A stretch of 64,000 bases of DNA, taken from Dechloromonas hankyongensis. GTDB lineage: Bacteria; Pseudomonadota; Gammaproteobacteria; Burkholderiales; Rhodocyclaceae. The position numbers and the translations under genes are program-made. Below, in pieces: positions 19,506 to 28,973 of the stretch (the stretch's first letter is position 1; the number at the start of each line of letters is the position of its first letter). The notes below the pieces were generated by a model. The model worked only from the letters and a program-made list of their open reading frames with translations, was not told where the DNA came from and searched no databases. The stretch covers positions 744,001-808,000 of the forward strand of contig NZ_JAKLTN010000002.1 of assembly GCF_022012295.1 (NCBI RefSeq), given 5' to 3'.

Positions 19506-20962
19506 TCAGCCTCCTTCTTCCAAGGCCCAAACGGGAGCCGGGCCAACAGAAGTCTCAACTCATATGAATATGGGTGATCGGTTAACCACATGCACGCCAA
19601 TGTCGCCAGCAATGCCATACCGCCGCCAGTGCCCAAATGGATGATCTGCCAGTTTGAGACTGCTTCGCCAAGCGCCAGGCCGACCAGCGCCCCTACGGCA
19701 GCTGTCGCCGTGATCCCACAAGCCGGAAACAGCGCTTTTGCGACATCGCGCCAGTGAAGAGGTATTGAACTGGAAAGGAAGTGAAATGCCAGCCCCACAT
19801 TCAGCAGACTGGCAACCACGATGCCGTAGCAAATAGCCGTCAGTCCGAAAGGTGCCGCCCCCAGCATGATCAGAATACGGAGAACCTGCATGCTGACCTG
19901 CAACAAGCTACTTTTCTTCACTTGCGACAGGGCCAGCAAAACCTCCGTTGACATAAGCATGACGAGATCCACCGCCATGGCCACACAAAGGACGCGCATC
20001 AACGGTACGGCAGCATCCCATTGATCGCCGTAAAGTACGCGAATGGCGGGCAATGCAAGGCATGCACAAATGGCATAGAACGGCCAACCGATAGAGGTTG
20101 TCATCAGGACCGTTTTCAACAGCCCCTCGCTGACATTCCCTCCTTCACGGCGCGTGGCCGAGAAGAACGGCAAGGCAACACCATGTACAGCTGACATGAC
20201 AGTTCGTGCGAACATTTCCAGCAATCCATTGGCGCGACTGAAAAAGCCGACATCGCCCATGCTCGCGGTGCGTCCAATGATCAGGTCGGGTGCGCTGCGG
20301 CCAAGTTGGCCAAAAATGTAGATGCCACTGGCAAAACCGCCGAACGCCAGCACTCCCCTAACCTCCTTGAGGCCTGGCCAGCGCGGAAGTTCGGCCGGAC
20401 GCATGGCAAAGCTCATGGCCACGGTAATCACCACTCCCAGCAAGGAAGAGTAGGCAAGGCTCATGTAGCTCAGTCCGGCAAAGCCCATCACAACGGAAGC
20501 CAGTGATGACGACACACCGGCGACGATGGAAATTTTGAAACCAGGGGCAAAATCCATCTGCCGCCTGAAATAGGCCATGGTTACCGCCCCAAAGGGAATA
20601 AGCAGGAAATTACACGCCAGAACCCGCATGACACTGCCGACGCCTGCCTCGGCATAAAACTCTTGGGCGAAGAAACTTCCGCCAAACATCCCCGCTGCCA
20701 TCAACCACGAAATGGAGATATTGATGGTCAGGGCCGCACGAATCTTGTCGCACGTCAGATTTGTTTCCTGAATCAGATACTCGGCAACTCCGAAATCGCG
20801 GACAACCGAGGCCAGCGCAGAAAGCGCCGCAGCCACCGAAAATATGCCCACTTCATCTGGCTTCAGGATTCGGGCCAGAACCATTGAGGTTATCAGCTGC
20901 AGGACCATCAAAAAATAGTTCTGACCTAAAGAATAGAAGATTGATTTCCTGACCGAGCCCAC
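19502..20962 (-). CDS. Polysaccharide flippase/exporter (Wzx, MATE-like)
   Basis: 486 aa with about 12-14 hydrophobic helices, N-terminal FYSLGQNYFLMVLQLITSMV and ARILKPDEVGIF as in Polysacc_synt (Wzx-type) transporters. Predicted to flip the undecaprenyl-linked repeat unit to the periplasm. GTG start at 20962, with AGGA about 8 bases before it. First gene of a two-gene - strand operon with the lyase (ATGA overlap), divergent from the amidotransferase at 21238. Confidence 0.9.
   Translation of the reverse strand: MGSVRKSIFYSLGQNYFLMVLQLITSMVLARILKPDEVGIFSVAAALSALASVVRDFGVAEYLIQETNLTCDKIRAALTINISISWLMAAGMFGGSFFAQEFYAEAGVGSVMRVLACNFLLIPFGAVTMAYFRRQMDFAPGFKISIVAGVSSSLASVVMGFAGLSYMSLAYSSLLGVVITVAMSFAMRPAELPRWPGLKEVRGVLAFGGFASGIYIFGQLGRSAPDLIIGRTASMGDVGFFSRANGLLEMFARTVMSAVHGVALPFFSATRREGGNVSEGLLKTVLMTTSIGWPFYAICACLALPAIRVLYGDQWDAAVPLMRVLCVAMAVDLVMLMSTEVLLALSQVKKSSLLQVSMQVLRILIMLGAAPFGLTAICYGIVVASLLNVGLAFHFLSSSIPLHWRDVAKALFPACGITATAAVGALVGLALGEAVSNWQIIHLGTGGGMALLATLACMWLTDHPYSYELRLLLARLPFGPWKKEAE
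19510..19516 (-). promoter_or_regulatory. Strong Shine-Dalgarno that decides the lyase start
   Basis: On the - strand AAGGAGG sits 4 bases before ATG 19505. It lies inside the flippase coding end and supports coupled translation. It is the reason to prefer the longer N-terminus of the lyase over the internal ATG at 19448. Confidence 0.75.
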
Positions 20963-20988
20963 GCTGACATCCTACTTATTGTTGCCCT

Positions 20989-21021
20989 TAGCGCCACTGC
21001 GCCTAGGTGGGCGAGGCGCTA
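20989..21021. repeat. Inverted repeat in divergent flippase/amidotransferase intergenic region
   Basis: TAGCGCC (20989-20995) pairs with GGCGCTA (21015-21021) around a 19-nt loop that itself contains CCTAGG. It lies 27 bp from the flippase start and 217 bp from the amidotransferase start, where it could be an operator or a leader hairpin. No regulator is assigned. Confidence 0.35.
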
Positions 21022-21237
21022 TGCTATCATGCCAAATGCACATCCAAGCCGGTACCCGAAGACCTTCAACATACTGGCATGCCTGATCAGGCGCATCACG
21101 AAGTGGCGCTGGAGCCAACAACTTATCGCACTAGCCCGGAGCTCACTCGTGGGATTTACCACAGATTAATTGCAGAAGACCACCCAGAATACTTGCCTGT
21201 CACAACAACACTTACTCCGGCACAAAGAGAATAAATC

Positions 21238-23013
21238 ATGAAGGATCAACTTTCCGGTGATATTTTGCTCGACCGTCTCTTCGGCGCATCCGAAGACTCC
21301 GCTGCACTGGAAGCCTTTTCTCTACGTGGCGGTTCGGTGTCAAGGCGTGAATCCTGCATCTGCGCCCTCATCGGTTCCCCACGCCCGGAACGCAATATCG
21401 AACAATCCCAGGCAGGGCTTTCTCCAGCCGATCTGGTTCTGCAACTCTGGGCGAAGTATGGGCCCCAAACCCCAGCCCATCTGCGTGGCGGGTTCGCAGT
21501 CGCGATTGTCGATCGCACGCGAAAATCTATCTTTCTGGCAGTCGACCGCTTTGCCATGCAGACCCTTTGCTACAGCTTTGACGGAAACCGATTGAGCTTT
21601 TCCGACCGTGCGGACTGCGTTGCCGGTCGCGGCAACGAATTGGACTCGCAGGCCATATTCGACTTCCTGTTTTTCCACATGATTCCGGCCCCGCGGACCA
21701 TCTTCCGCCAGGTACAACGATTGCCAGCCGCCCATAGCCTTCTCGTGGACGCAAACGGAATACAGGAAAAACGCTACTGGGCCTTACAGTTCGAGGAAAC
21801 GACGCGGCACGCTTTCCCTGCCGCGAAAGAAACTTTCCTTGAGTTGATCCGCAAATCGGTGGCCGAGGAGATCGAGGGACACGATCAGGTCGGAGCATTT
21901 CTTTCGGGTGGGACGGATAGTTCAACGGTCGCCGGAATGCTCTGCAAGATCCAGGGCAAACCGGCCAAGACCTACTCGATTGGTTTTGAAGCCGAGGGCT
22001 ACGACGAAATGGAGTACGCCCGCCTTGCCGCCAGACACTTCGGCTGCGAGCACCATGAGTATTACGTAACCCCCGACGATCTGTTAGCCAGCATTCCTGC
22101 TGTGGCACAGCATCACGACCAGCCGTTCGGCAACTCTTCAGCCCTACCGTCCTATTACTGCGCCAAGATGGCACGCCAAGACGGCTGCACCAAAATTCTG
22201 GCAGGCGATGGTGGCGACGAGCTCTTCGGTGGCAATTCGCGCTACGCCATGCAGCGCATATTCAATCTCTACAGCGCCTTGCCGGGCGGACTCCGGTCAT
22301 TGATCGAGCCTGCCTGCGGCGACGAGAGTGTGTTGCGCAAGATCCCTGGCCTCCGTCAAGCTGTTGGATACGTCAGGCATTCGCGCAATCCGATGCCGGA
22401 TAGACTGCAGAGCTTCAACCTGGTGATGCGCCTGGACCCGGCCAACATACTTTCTGCAGACTTCCTGAGATCCGTCGAACTGGATGAGCCCTTGCGGCAT
22501 ATGCGATCAACCTGGCAGCAGTGCGAGGCTGACAGCTTGATAAACCGTATGCTCGCCTACGATTGGCGCTATACGCTGGCTGACAGTGATTTGCCAAAGG
22601 TACGCGGGGCTACTGCCATGGCGGGGATCGAAGTCGGATACCCGTTGCTCGAAAACTGTTTCACCGATTTTTCGATGAAACTTGATCCGGAATGGAAACT
22701 AAAGCGCCTGAAGTTGCGGTGGTTTTTCAAGGAGGCCTTACGCGGCTTCCTCCCCGATGAAATTTTGACCAAGAAAAAACATGGCTTCGGCTTGCCCTAT
22801 GGGCCGTGGATGGCCCGCACGCCAGCACTGCACAAACTCGCCCACGAGAGCCTTCATGCCCTTGCCGGACGCGGGATCATTCAGGAACAATTCGTCGATA
22901 CAATGTTGGAGCGGCATTTACCAGAACATCCTGGATACTACGGTGAAATGGTATGGATACTACTTATGCTAGAGCAATGGATTAAAGGACAAGACTCCCT
23001 CCGCATTAGTTGA
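21238..23013 (+). CDS. Asparagine-synthetase-like protein 3, without N-terminal Cys nucleophile
   Basis: 591 aa. The C-terminal synthetase domain is intact (FLSGGTDSSTV PP-loop, LAGDGGDELFGG, KKKHGFGLPYGPW). The N-terminal glutaminase-like domain is present but shortened: the protein begins MKDQLSGDILL, with no Met-Cys-Gly, so it cannot hydrolyse glutamine in the usual way. Such enzymes either use free ammonia or form amides/lactams with other amines. It is about 50 aa shorter than the copies at 3628 and 6840. A 275-bp leader precedes it with an inverted repeat. Forms a pair with the TPR protein downstream (31 bp). Confidence 0.88.
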   Translation: MKDQLSGDILLDRLFGASEDSAALEAFSLRGGSVSRRESCICALIGSPRPERNIEQSQAGLSPADLVLQLWAKYGPQTPAHLRGGFAVAIVDRTRKSIFLAVDRFAMQTLCYSFDGNRLSFSDRADCVAGRGNELDSQAIFDFLFFHMIPAPRTIFRQVQRLPAAHSLLVDANGIQEKRYWALQFEETTRHAFPAAKETFLELIRKSVAEEIEGHDQVGAFLSGGTDSSTVAGMLCKIQGKPAKTYSIGFEAEGYDEMEYARLAARHFGCEHHEYYVTPDDLLASIPAVAQHHDQPFGNSSALPSYYCAKMARQDGCTKILAGDGGDELFGGNSRYAMQRIFNLYSALPGGLRSLIEPACGDESVLRKIPGLRQAVGYVRHSRNPMPDRLQSFNLVMRLDPANILSADFLRSVELDEPLRHMRSTWQQCEADSLINRMLAYDWRYTLADSDLPKVRGATAMAGIEVGYPLLENCFTDFSMKLDPEWKLKRLKLRWFFKEALRGFLPDEILTKKKHGFGLPYGPWMARTPALHKLAHESLHALAGRGIIQEQFVDTMLERHLPEHPGYYGEMVWILLMLEQWIKGQDSLRIS

Positions 23014-23044
23014 GTACTCGAAATTCAAGCTGAGACACAGATCG

Positions 23045-23803
23045 ATGAAGAAAGCTATTTTTGCGTGCATATTTTCTGCGGGGACTCTTATCGTGCAAAC
23101 CGCATATGCTTTCCCCGCAACAGATACCGAAATGGCACTGGTGCCCAACTATTGCAGAGACACACAGGGATTCGGCTACGGCGATGCGACCTCCAATCCG
23201 TCTCCACGATCCGGACACTGGGTCTCATTAATGGGGAAGACATTTTGGGCCATGCACCACTACTGCCGGGGACTGATCAAGCGCAACCGTGCCATGAAGT
23301 CAGGCATCAGCCACGAAGAGCGACAGCACCTCCTCAAAAGTGCAATCGACGAATATGAATACGTTTTAAACAATAACAAAGATGCCGAATTCATTTTGCT
23401 CCCAGAGATTTATACTCGGATTGGCGAGGCAAGCATCCTTATTTCAAATCCTTCTGCTGCAGAACAGGCTTTTGCTCACGCCCGCCAGATCAAGGCGGAC
23501 TACTGGCCAGCCTATTCGCACTGGGCCGAATACCTGATTCAAAAGGGGAAACGAACTGAGGCAAAACAATTGGTCAAGAGCGGCTTGGAACAGACCCCTA
23601 ATGCCAAGGTATTAATTGACCAATACCGCCTTCTAGGCGGCAAACCCTCTGAAATTATCCCAGTAGTGAAAAAACCCGCTATTGAAGACAATGCCGACGA
23701 AATGACAACTGCTCCGAAGCGAGACAGCAGTCCAGAGAATCCTACTAGCAAGAGTGATGCGGCATCCAAACAAGATCAGCAATCCAGCCTCGAAAAGCAA
23801 TAG
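23045..23803 (+). CDS. Exported TPR-like hypothetical protein
   Basis: 252 aa. A signal peptide (residues 1-22, cleavage near AYA-FPA) is followed by a Cys-containing segment (NYCRDTQG, HHYCRGL) and two or three TPR-like helix pairs (residues 95-195: AEFILLPEIYTRIGEA, WPAYSHWAEYLIQKGKRTEA). The tail from about 215 is charged, low-complexity and probably disordered. Genes of this type recur in XrtA EPS loci, and the TPR region may scaffold the synthesis machinery (inference). It ends 58 bp before a convergent gene. Confidence 0.75.
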   Translation: MKKAIFACIFSAGTLIVQTAYAFPATDTEMALVPNYCRDTQGFGYGDATSNPSPRSGHWVSLMGKTFWAMHHYCRGLIKRNRAMKSGISHEERQHLLKSAIDEYEYVLNNNKDAEFILLPEIYTRIGEASILISNPSAAEQAFAHARQIKADYWPAYSHWAEYLIQKGKRTEAKQLVKSGLEQTPNAKVLIDQYRLLGGKPSEIIPVVKKPAIEDNADEMTTAPKRDSSPENPTSKSDAASKQDQQSSLEKQ

Positions 23804-23861
23804 CCTAATGACCTTTGCGTACTGATTGACACCAGCGAACGCCAATCCGCTTGCCAGGAGC

Positions 23862-24599
23862 CTAACGCGATAGCATGGGAAGCAGCCAGTCAGACCACGC
23901 ACGGTAGCCCTCACCATTGAGGTGAATACCATCAAAGCCATAGGCGGCATTTAGCGCTCCTGACCTATCCGCTAACACTATCGCTGGATTACCGAACTCC
24001 GCATTGACCTCAGAAATACGTTGGCTCAGATTTCGATTCACACACTCGATATTTGCCTGGAAACCGTGGGGGTTGTCCGCAAGCCGATTTCCTACAGGCG
24101 GTGGGCCTAGCACGATCAAGTGCGCTTGAGGTGATGCACTTTTCAATGTCTTGGCAAGATTGAGCGTTTGCTGTACTACCTCGTCACATCCCAAGCCAGC
24201 CAGTAGGTCGTTGGTGCCTCCCCAGAGAACAACAGCTGACGGAGCGTGGCGCGATACTTCTGAAGCTCGCTTGGCCATGTCCGAGACACGATCGCCTGCA
24301 ATCCCTCTATTTAATGCTTGCGGGCCGAACAGTTCCTGTGTCAGCGCATAATCAGTGAGTGAATCGCCAAGGAACACCCAGCCGCCGGTATGTTCAGGCG
24401 TTTTCTGGAATGCATCCACACGCCCCCGATAGATAGCTGTCTGTGAAAAACGCTCTGGCTGTGCGGACCTGGAGAACCCCGCTAACCAATGCCAGCCACC
24501 TTTGTAGATCACGATTGCAGCAGCGCCGCATATCAATGCCGCATTCAGCGCCAATGAAAGGATTAGCCAGCGGCGCGTGCTTTTGCTTGCCGGTACCAT
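23862..24599 (-). CDS. SGNH/GDSL hydrolase, membrane-anchored
   Basis: 245 aa from ATG 24599; a TTG at 24635 would add 12 residues but overlaps the acyltransferase more. Residues 10-35 are an N-terminal membrane anchor. SGNH blocks: block I GDSLTDY, block III LWGGTND, block V DGIHLN (Asp-x-x-His). Such enzymes deacetylate or transfer acyl groups on glycans in the periplasm. It overlaps the membrane acyltransferase by 37 bp, a pairing typical of O-acetyl cycling. Last gene of the - strand acyl-modification operon. Confidence 0.86.
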   Translation of the reverse strand: MVPASKSTRRWLILSLALNAALICGAAAIVIYKGGWHWLAGFSRSAQPERFSQTAIYRGRVDAFQKTPEHTGGWVFLGDSLTDYALTQELFGPQALNRGIAGDRVSDMAKRASEVSRHAPSAVVLWGGTNDLLAGLGCDEVVQQTLNLAKTLKSASPQAHLIVLGPPPVGNRLADNPHGFQANIECVNRNLSQRISEVNAEFGNPAIVLADRSGALNAAYGFDGIHLNGEGYRAWSDWLLPMLSR

Positions 24600-25657
24600 A
24601 CCCGTATCTTCGACATTGCAGGCCTCTCGACACAATATGTCGCCAGCGAGGCCAATATCAAGCTCACTGCGATTGCCAGAAGAATGGAGATGTTTACGCC
24701 AATCCCAGCCTCACGTAGAGAAAGAATAACGCTCCAGCCAATATTTTCATGCAGGAGATATAGCGTATAAGAAATGGCCCCTAGCCAAACGATAAAGGGG
24801 TTGGCCAATAGCCTGAGCCTACCGTTTGCCGCCCCCCACACCAAACCGCCAAAAACTATTGCCATACCAGCGATTCCAGGCGATTCGACGATCGCGAGCA
24901 CACTGACGGCAGCACTTGCCGCCGACCAATCAAGCCAAGAGTTCTTTTCTTTGGAGTGAAAAGTAACTCGGTAAATAGCCATGCCGATGGCAAACCACGC
25001 GATCTGGCCGATGATCAAATAACGGTAGATGATCCAAGGGAGCGAGATACCGAAAAATTGCAACGCAACGAAATAGATAACGCGAATCGCCAGCAAGGCA
25101 AATAGAACGCCATGCACATAGCGCAAGCGCGATGTCATCATCAGCACGAACATGCCGGCATAAAACAGGAGCTCCACCTCCAGTGTCCAATACACGCCGT
25201 CCACATGAGGTATACGAAAAGCCATCCCATGAAACATCAATCCATTCAGCAAGGCCGTCCTGAAATCGGCCAAATGGCCAGGAAGACCAAGCCAGTGAGT
25301 AATCGTAAAAGTTAACGCGATCGCAACCCAGTAGGCCGGGTATAGCCTGCTGAATCGGCTTACCACGAAATCCATGGGCGCCTTGGAACGCTCAATGGTC
25401 ATGAAGATTACAAATCCGCTGATGATGAAGAATAGATTGACACCGTAGTGCCCCAGCGGAAACGACAACAGCGGCGGCGATTCATGCCCGAACAATTTGT
25501 CGAATTGGGTGGTGAAGTGAAAGAGCACGACTGCCATGGCAGCAATGCCACGCAGTGCGTCAAGTCCGTCGAGACGTGGCCGTACGGTCGGAGTGGATGA
25601 TTGCCCGACAACCACTTCCTGATCGGCGCGCACCTCCCTGCTCCCACCAGCCGTCAT
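24563..25657 (-). CDS. Acyltransferase family 3 membrane protein (OafA/YrhL-like)
   Basis: 364 aa with about ten membrane spans. Family 3 motif at the start: LDGLDALRGIAAMAVVLFHF with the conserved His, followed by FFIISGFVI and RFSRLYPAYW. These enzymes move O-acetyl or other acyl groups across the membrane onto sugars. It starts in an ATGA overlap with the tandem-GNAT gene, and the SGNH hydrolase gene follows, overlapping it. Confidence 0.92.
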   Translation of the reverse strand: MTAGGSREVRADQEVVVGQSSTPTVRPRLDGLDALRGIAAMAVVLFHFTTQFDKLFGHESPPLLSFPLGHYGVNLFFIISGFVIFMTIERSKAPMDFVVSRFSRLYPAYWVAIALTFTITHWLGLPGHLADFRTALLNGLMFHGMAFRIPHVDGVYWTLEVELLFYAGMFVLMMTSRLRYVHGVLFALLAIRVIYFVALQFFGISLPWIIYRYLIIGQIAWFAIGMAIYRVTFHSKEKNSWLDWSAASAAVSVLAIVESPGIAGMAIVFGGLVWGAANGRLRLLANPFIVWLGAISYTLYLLHENIGWSVILSLREAGIGVNISILLAIAVSLILASLATYCVERPAMSKIRVWYRQAKARAAG

Positions 25658-27795
25658 GCCACAGCCCCCTCAGGCGTCTTGGAGCGGAAACGGTTCGCCA
25701 AGGATTTGATGACCCGTGCTCCTACTTCCCGAGTTAGGCGCCATAGCCCGTATAGCGTCTTCGGATTGTAGGCAACAATCCCCCAGCGCTCACGCCGATG
25801 GGTCATCCAAGTCTGCTTGTATGGATCATCTCCGATGTAGTAATCGACCTCGCTGACACCATCCCGGTCAATCACATGTTCCATCAGATGAGCCGTCAGC
25901 AACGTGCCTGGGGAATACGCGGCATGCGCCTCGTCATACCCAACCTTGTAAATACCGGCCTTGCCATGATTCACCACCCAGATTTGTGCAGCAATCGGCT
26001 TGCCGCCGAGCCAGGCGACCCCCAACCGGAGACGCCCCGTAGCAGCCAGCATCCGCACAAGTCCGGGCACGAACGCCTCATGCGGCTCGGCCACTTTCCA
26101 GCTTGCCGAATAAACGGCGTTGTAGGCCGCGATGCCATCCTCCAGACGATCACTGGCGACAATGACCTCCAACGCACCCCCATCGGCGATCAGTTTCTTG
26201 CCGAGACGACGAATGGTATTTCGCATCTTCGGCTTGCGAGACTCAAAATAATCCTGATAGTTGCCTTTCACAGGCAAGTACCAGTTTCCAAAGCAGAAGT
26301 AGCCAAACGTTACCCATCCCGCAGCCTGCAAAGCGTTTCGCAGGATGATGCTGGCCGGGTCGGAAGGATTAAGCGGTGCAAAGCGCAACTCGGATAGCGC
26401 CGGGCAGTCAGTACGCAAGCGGTCGATTATCTGGCGCAAATCCCTGACACGAGCACCTTCGATCAAAACGGGCTGGAAGAGGGTTGTGTAATATGTTTCG
26501 AATCCCTTGGCACTTTTCCCGCCATGACTGTCCGGTAGCAGCATTGGCAGAGCCGCACGAGGCCTGCCATCTACGCTGCCGACGTAACACGTTGGTGTAT
26601 AACCATCCACAGAAACCGTGGCCGCGAGATTGGCAAACCAGGGCTGGCCCAAATCGAATGCATGCTTCTCCGCTGACGAGAAAAGAGCCACAACCGCCTC
26701 GGGCAGATCAATACTCGGATATTCAAAACGAGCGACGTCTCTCTCCGCATGATCCTGTTCATCCACCACGGCCGACCGATAAGCAAGCTTGGCAAGCTGG
26801 CGAACTATGGAAAGTGCGCCATTCCGGTAGATTGTTTGATGGACGATCGTTCGACTATGGGTAGCCCAGTCATGCTGGTCTGCCGTCGCGTTTGTGTAGA
26901 ACTCCAGGATGCCACCTGGAATCCTCCGGTACGCATCGGCAATCACTTCATACAGCAGTAACCTGCCCGGAGCGAACTGGGCCATTTCCTTGTTGTAGGC
27001 AGTCTTGAGGATGATGAACATCCGATCATCAAGAATGACCAGACGCGAAGCTGCCAGGCGTTCGTTGATCCACAACTCGTAAACGATTGCGTTTCCGGTG
27101 CGCGCAAAATCCGTCAGAACATCGGTATAAAACCGTCCCTGCAGATTGTCTGGCAATACGGCCGTACCTTCGAGACCTTTCCAGCTATCCGCCTCAAGTT
27201 GCCCATAGCGTGTAACTGCAGCGGCCATCTCGCCCGGTGTGTCTATCTGTACCAGAATGGCACCGCAATCGCCTTGCGCCAGACGATTCTTGTAGCGACG
27301 GATGTTCTTGGCAAGGTTTTTCGGGCGGCTATTCCAATATTCCTCGAAAGTCCCCGACAAATCGATACTGATTGTCGTCGTATGACTAATTGCCTGGTTC
27401 CGGGGCGCTAGGCCATCCACTACATTGGAATATGTAATATCCTGACCAAGAAAATCGATTTGCAGTGGTATCCCAGAAAGGGCGTCGAAAATACTTCCTA
27501 AAGATTCACGCGAACCGACCATGACAGGAGAAATCTGGGCTTGCGATGGAAAGAAGGTCTCCCAACGCCCCCACGCCGCTGGCCGGAGAAGGCACATTTC
27601 CAACTCGCCAGCAGCATTTTTCTGCTGCATAAGTCTCTCGTTACCCTGCCCAAAGTGTTTTAGGAGGTTCCCGACAAATCGGCTATCAAACAGGAGATGT
27701 CCGCGAAACAATCGCTGGTTACATGCATCCCAGGCAACTCCGTGCTCGCCGAGTTGATTATTCAGTGACAACGATTGCCAAACATGTGCGTTCAT
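25654..27795 (-). CDS. Tandem GNAT/BioF2-like acyltransferase
   Basis: 713 aa from ATG 27795 (ATGA overlap with the aminotransferase; the frame is open upstream to 27870 but only inside that gene). It holds two similar FemAB/BioF2-type GNAT regions: one around residues 120-340 (NSRPKNLAKNIRRYKNRL, GRLLLYEVIADAYRR) and one around 470-680 (SRKPKMRNTIRRLGKKL, SPGTLLTAHLMEHVI, YYIGDDPYKQTWM). The matched basic helices and C-terminal blocks suggest duplication and fusion. Substrate unknown; a role in attaching an aminoacyl or acyl group to the glycan is inferred from ACP and ligase neighbours. Confidence 0.8.
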   Translation of the reverse strand: MNAHVWQSLSLNNQLGEHGVAWDACNQRLFRGHLLFDSRFVGNLLKHFGQGNERLMQQKNAAGELEMCLLRPAAWGRWETFFPSQAQISPVMVGSRESLGSIFDALSGIPLQIDFLGQDITYSNVVDGLAPRNQAISHTTTISIDLSGTFEEYWNSRPKNLAKNIRRYKNRLAQGDCGAILVQIDTPGEMAAAVTRYGQLEADSWKGLEGTAVLPDNLQGRFYTDVLTDFARTGNAIVYELWINERLAASRLVILDDRMFIILKTAYNKEMAQFAPGRLLLYEVIADAYRRIPGGILEFYTNATADQHDWATHSRTIVHQTIYRNGALSIVRQLAKLAYRSAVVDEQDHAERDVARFEYPSIDLPEAVVALFSSAEKHAFDLGQPWFANLAATVSVDGYTPTCYVGSVDGRPRAALPMLLPDSHGGKSAKGFETYYTTLFQPVLIEGARVRDLRQIIDRLRTDCPALSELRFAPLNPSDPASIILRNALQAAGWVTFGYFCFGNWYLPVKGNYQDYFESRKPKMRNTIRRLGKKLIADGGALEVIVASDRLEDGIAAYNAVYSASWKVAEPHEAFVPGLVRMLAATGRLRLGVAWLGGKPIAAQIWVVNHGKAGIYKVGYDEAHAAYSPGTLLTAHLMEHVIDRDGVSEVDYYIGDDPYKQTWMTHRRERWGIVAYNPKTLYGLWRLTREVGARVIKSLANRFRSKTPEGAVA

Positions 27796-28973
27796 CTCAG
27801 GCGTTTTAGGACTTGTTCCAGCGTTTCCAACATCCATGTTATTTCCTGGCCCCCGATATCCTGGTGGCATGGCAGATGGAGCAAGTGCAAACGATAATCC
27901 GTAGCAATGGCACAGCCCGAAATCCCCATGCTATCCCATCGCCATATCGGAAGACCCTGGTTTTTCAGGCCATAGAAGTCAGGGAGCGGTCTGTCCAGAT
28001 ACAAAGGAAACATATAAGGCACCACGCCATCCGGCAAGTCCGAATACAAAGGCCTGCATCCAGGCAACGCGTCCACACCAGCAAGCCATTTCGAGAAATT
28101 TTCGCGGCGCTGACGCGCTATACGGTCGGCACTCGAATGCCGAACTATCCAGTGAGAAAGCCTGTATCCACGTAGCGAAGTCGACGCTGGATCATACGCT
28201 GAAGAGATGCCCCGCCCATCCTCCCATGAATGGTCGCCATCTTTCTCGATAATTTCCGCCAGCGGCGACTTCGTGCCTAACAGTGCATGTTTCCTTACTC
28301 GTGCTCGCGTTAGCAAACGGACTGCCGACGAAACCTCATCAAACAGTCCTCTGCCAATCAGCTCTCGCGTTAACTCGACCCCATTCCCAATCAACACCCC
28401 CCCGTCCATGGTCGGACAGAACTTGTAGGGGCTGGCAACGACAAAGGTGCCTAGGGCCCCCGTCTTCATGTCAACGCGCGAGCGAATGAAGGCATGCGAG
28501 CAATCCTCGATCAACACAATTTCATGCTTGTTGCACAACGCCTTCAATCGATCCAATGATTGAGGAAAGCCGAAATAGTGGGTGGCAAGGAGTGCTCGTA
28601 TCGGAAGTTTGCTCTCGAGAATCAGGGCCTCAATCGCCGGAATATCCGGGCTCAGTTCCGCATTCAGTGGGTACAAACGGATTTCGCTTTGCAACGACAG
28701 CGCCGGGTCCAGCATCGTTCGGCAATGATAAGCCGGTATGAGCACGTAACCACCCGGACCGACGTTTGATAGGCGAAATGCCTCAAGAAGGGCGTAGCGT
28801 CCCCAACTAAAAAATTGGTAGTTTTTCGAATCTGTAACCGGCGTGTATTCGCCCTGACCGAAATCTCCACTACCAATATCCAGTCGAGTAGGGAGTATCG
28901 GCACTTGCGGCGACGGAAATTGAAAACGTTGCGGATTGAACACCCGGTAACCTGACTCCGATAGCCAAGTCAT
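27792..28973 (-). CDS. DegT/DnrJ/EryC1-type PLP aminotransferase-like protein
   Basis: 393 aa from ATG 28973 (ATGA with the hydrolase upstream). Aminotransferase class V-like/DegT fold: PAYHCRTMLDPAL near the N-terminal PLP site, LLATHYFGFP, VLIEDCSHAF (PLP ring Asp), and ASPYKFCPTMDGGVL, where the Lys is the likely Schiff base. Sugar aminotransferases of this family make amino sugars. It lacks some of the usual spacing, so it could act on a non-sugar ketone. Middle gene of the acyl-modification operon. Confidence 0.75.
   Translation of the reverse strand: MTWLSESGYRVFNPQRFQFPSPQVPILPTRLDIGSGDFGQGEYTPVTDSKNYQFFSWGRYALLEAFRLSNVGPGGYVLIPAYHCRTMLDPALSLQSEIRLYPLNAELSPDIPAIEALILESKLPIRALLATHYFGFPQSLDRLKALCNKHEIVLIEDCSHAFIRSRVDMKTGALGTFVVASPYKFCPTMDGGVLIGNGVELTRELIGRGLFDEVSSAVRLLTRARVRKHALLGTKSPLAEIIEKDGDHSWEDGRGISSAYDPASTSLRGYRLSHWIVRHSSADRIARQRRENFSKWLAGVDALPGCRPLYSDLPDGVVPYMFPLYLDRPLPDFYGLKNQGLPIWRWDSMGISGCAIATDYRLHLLHLPCHQDIGGQEITWMLETLEQVLKRLR

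Noticed and set aside
21007..21234. 75-aa open frame before the third amidotransferase
   Set aside because: Begins inside the inverted repeat, no ribosome site, no recognisable features; more likely leader sequence.
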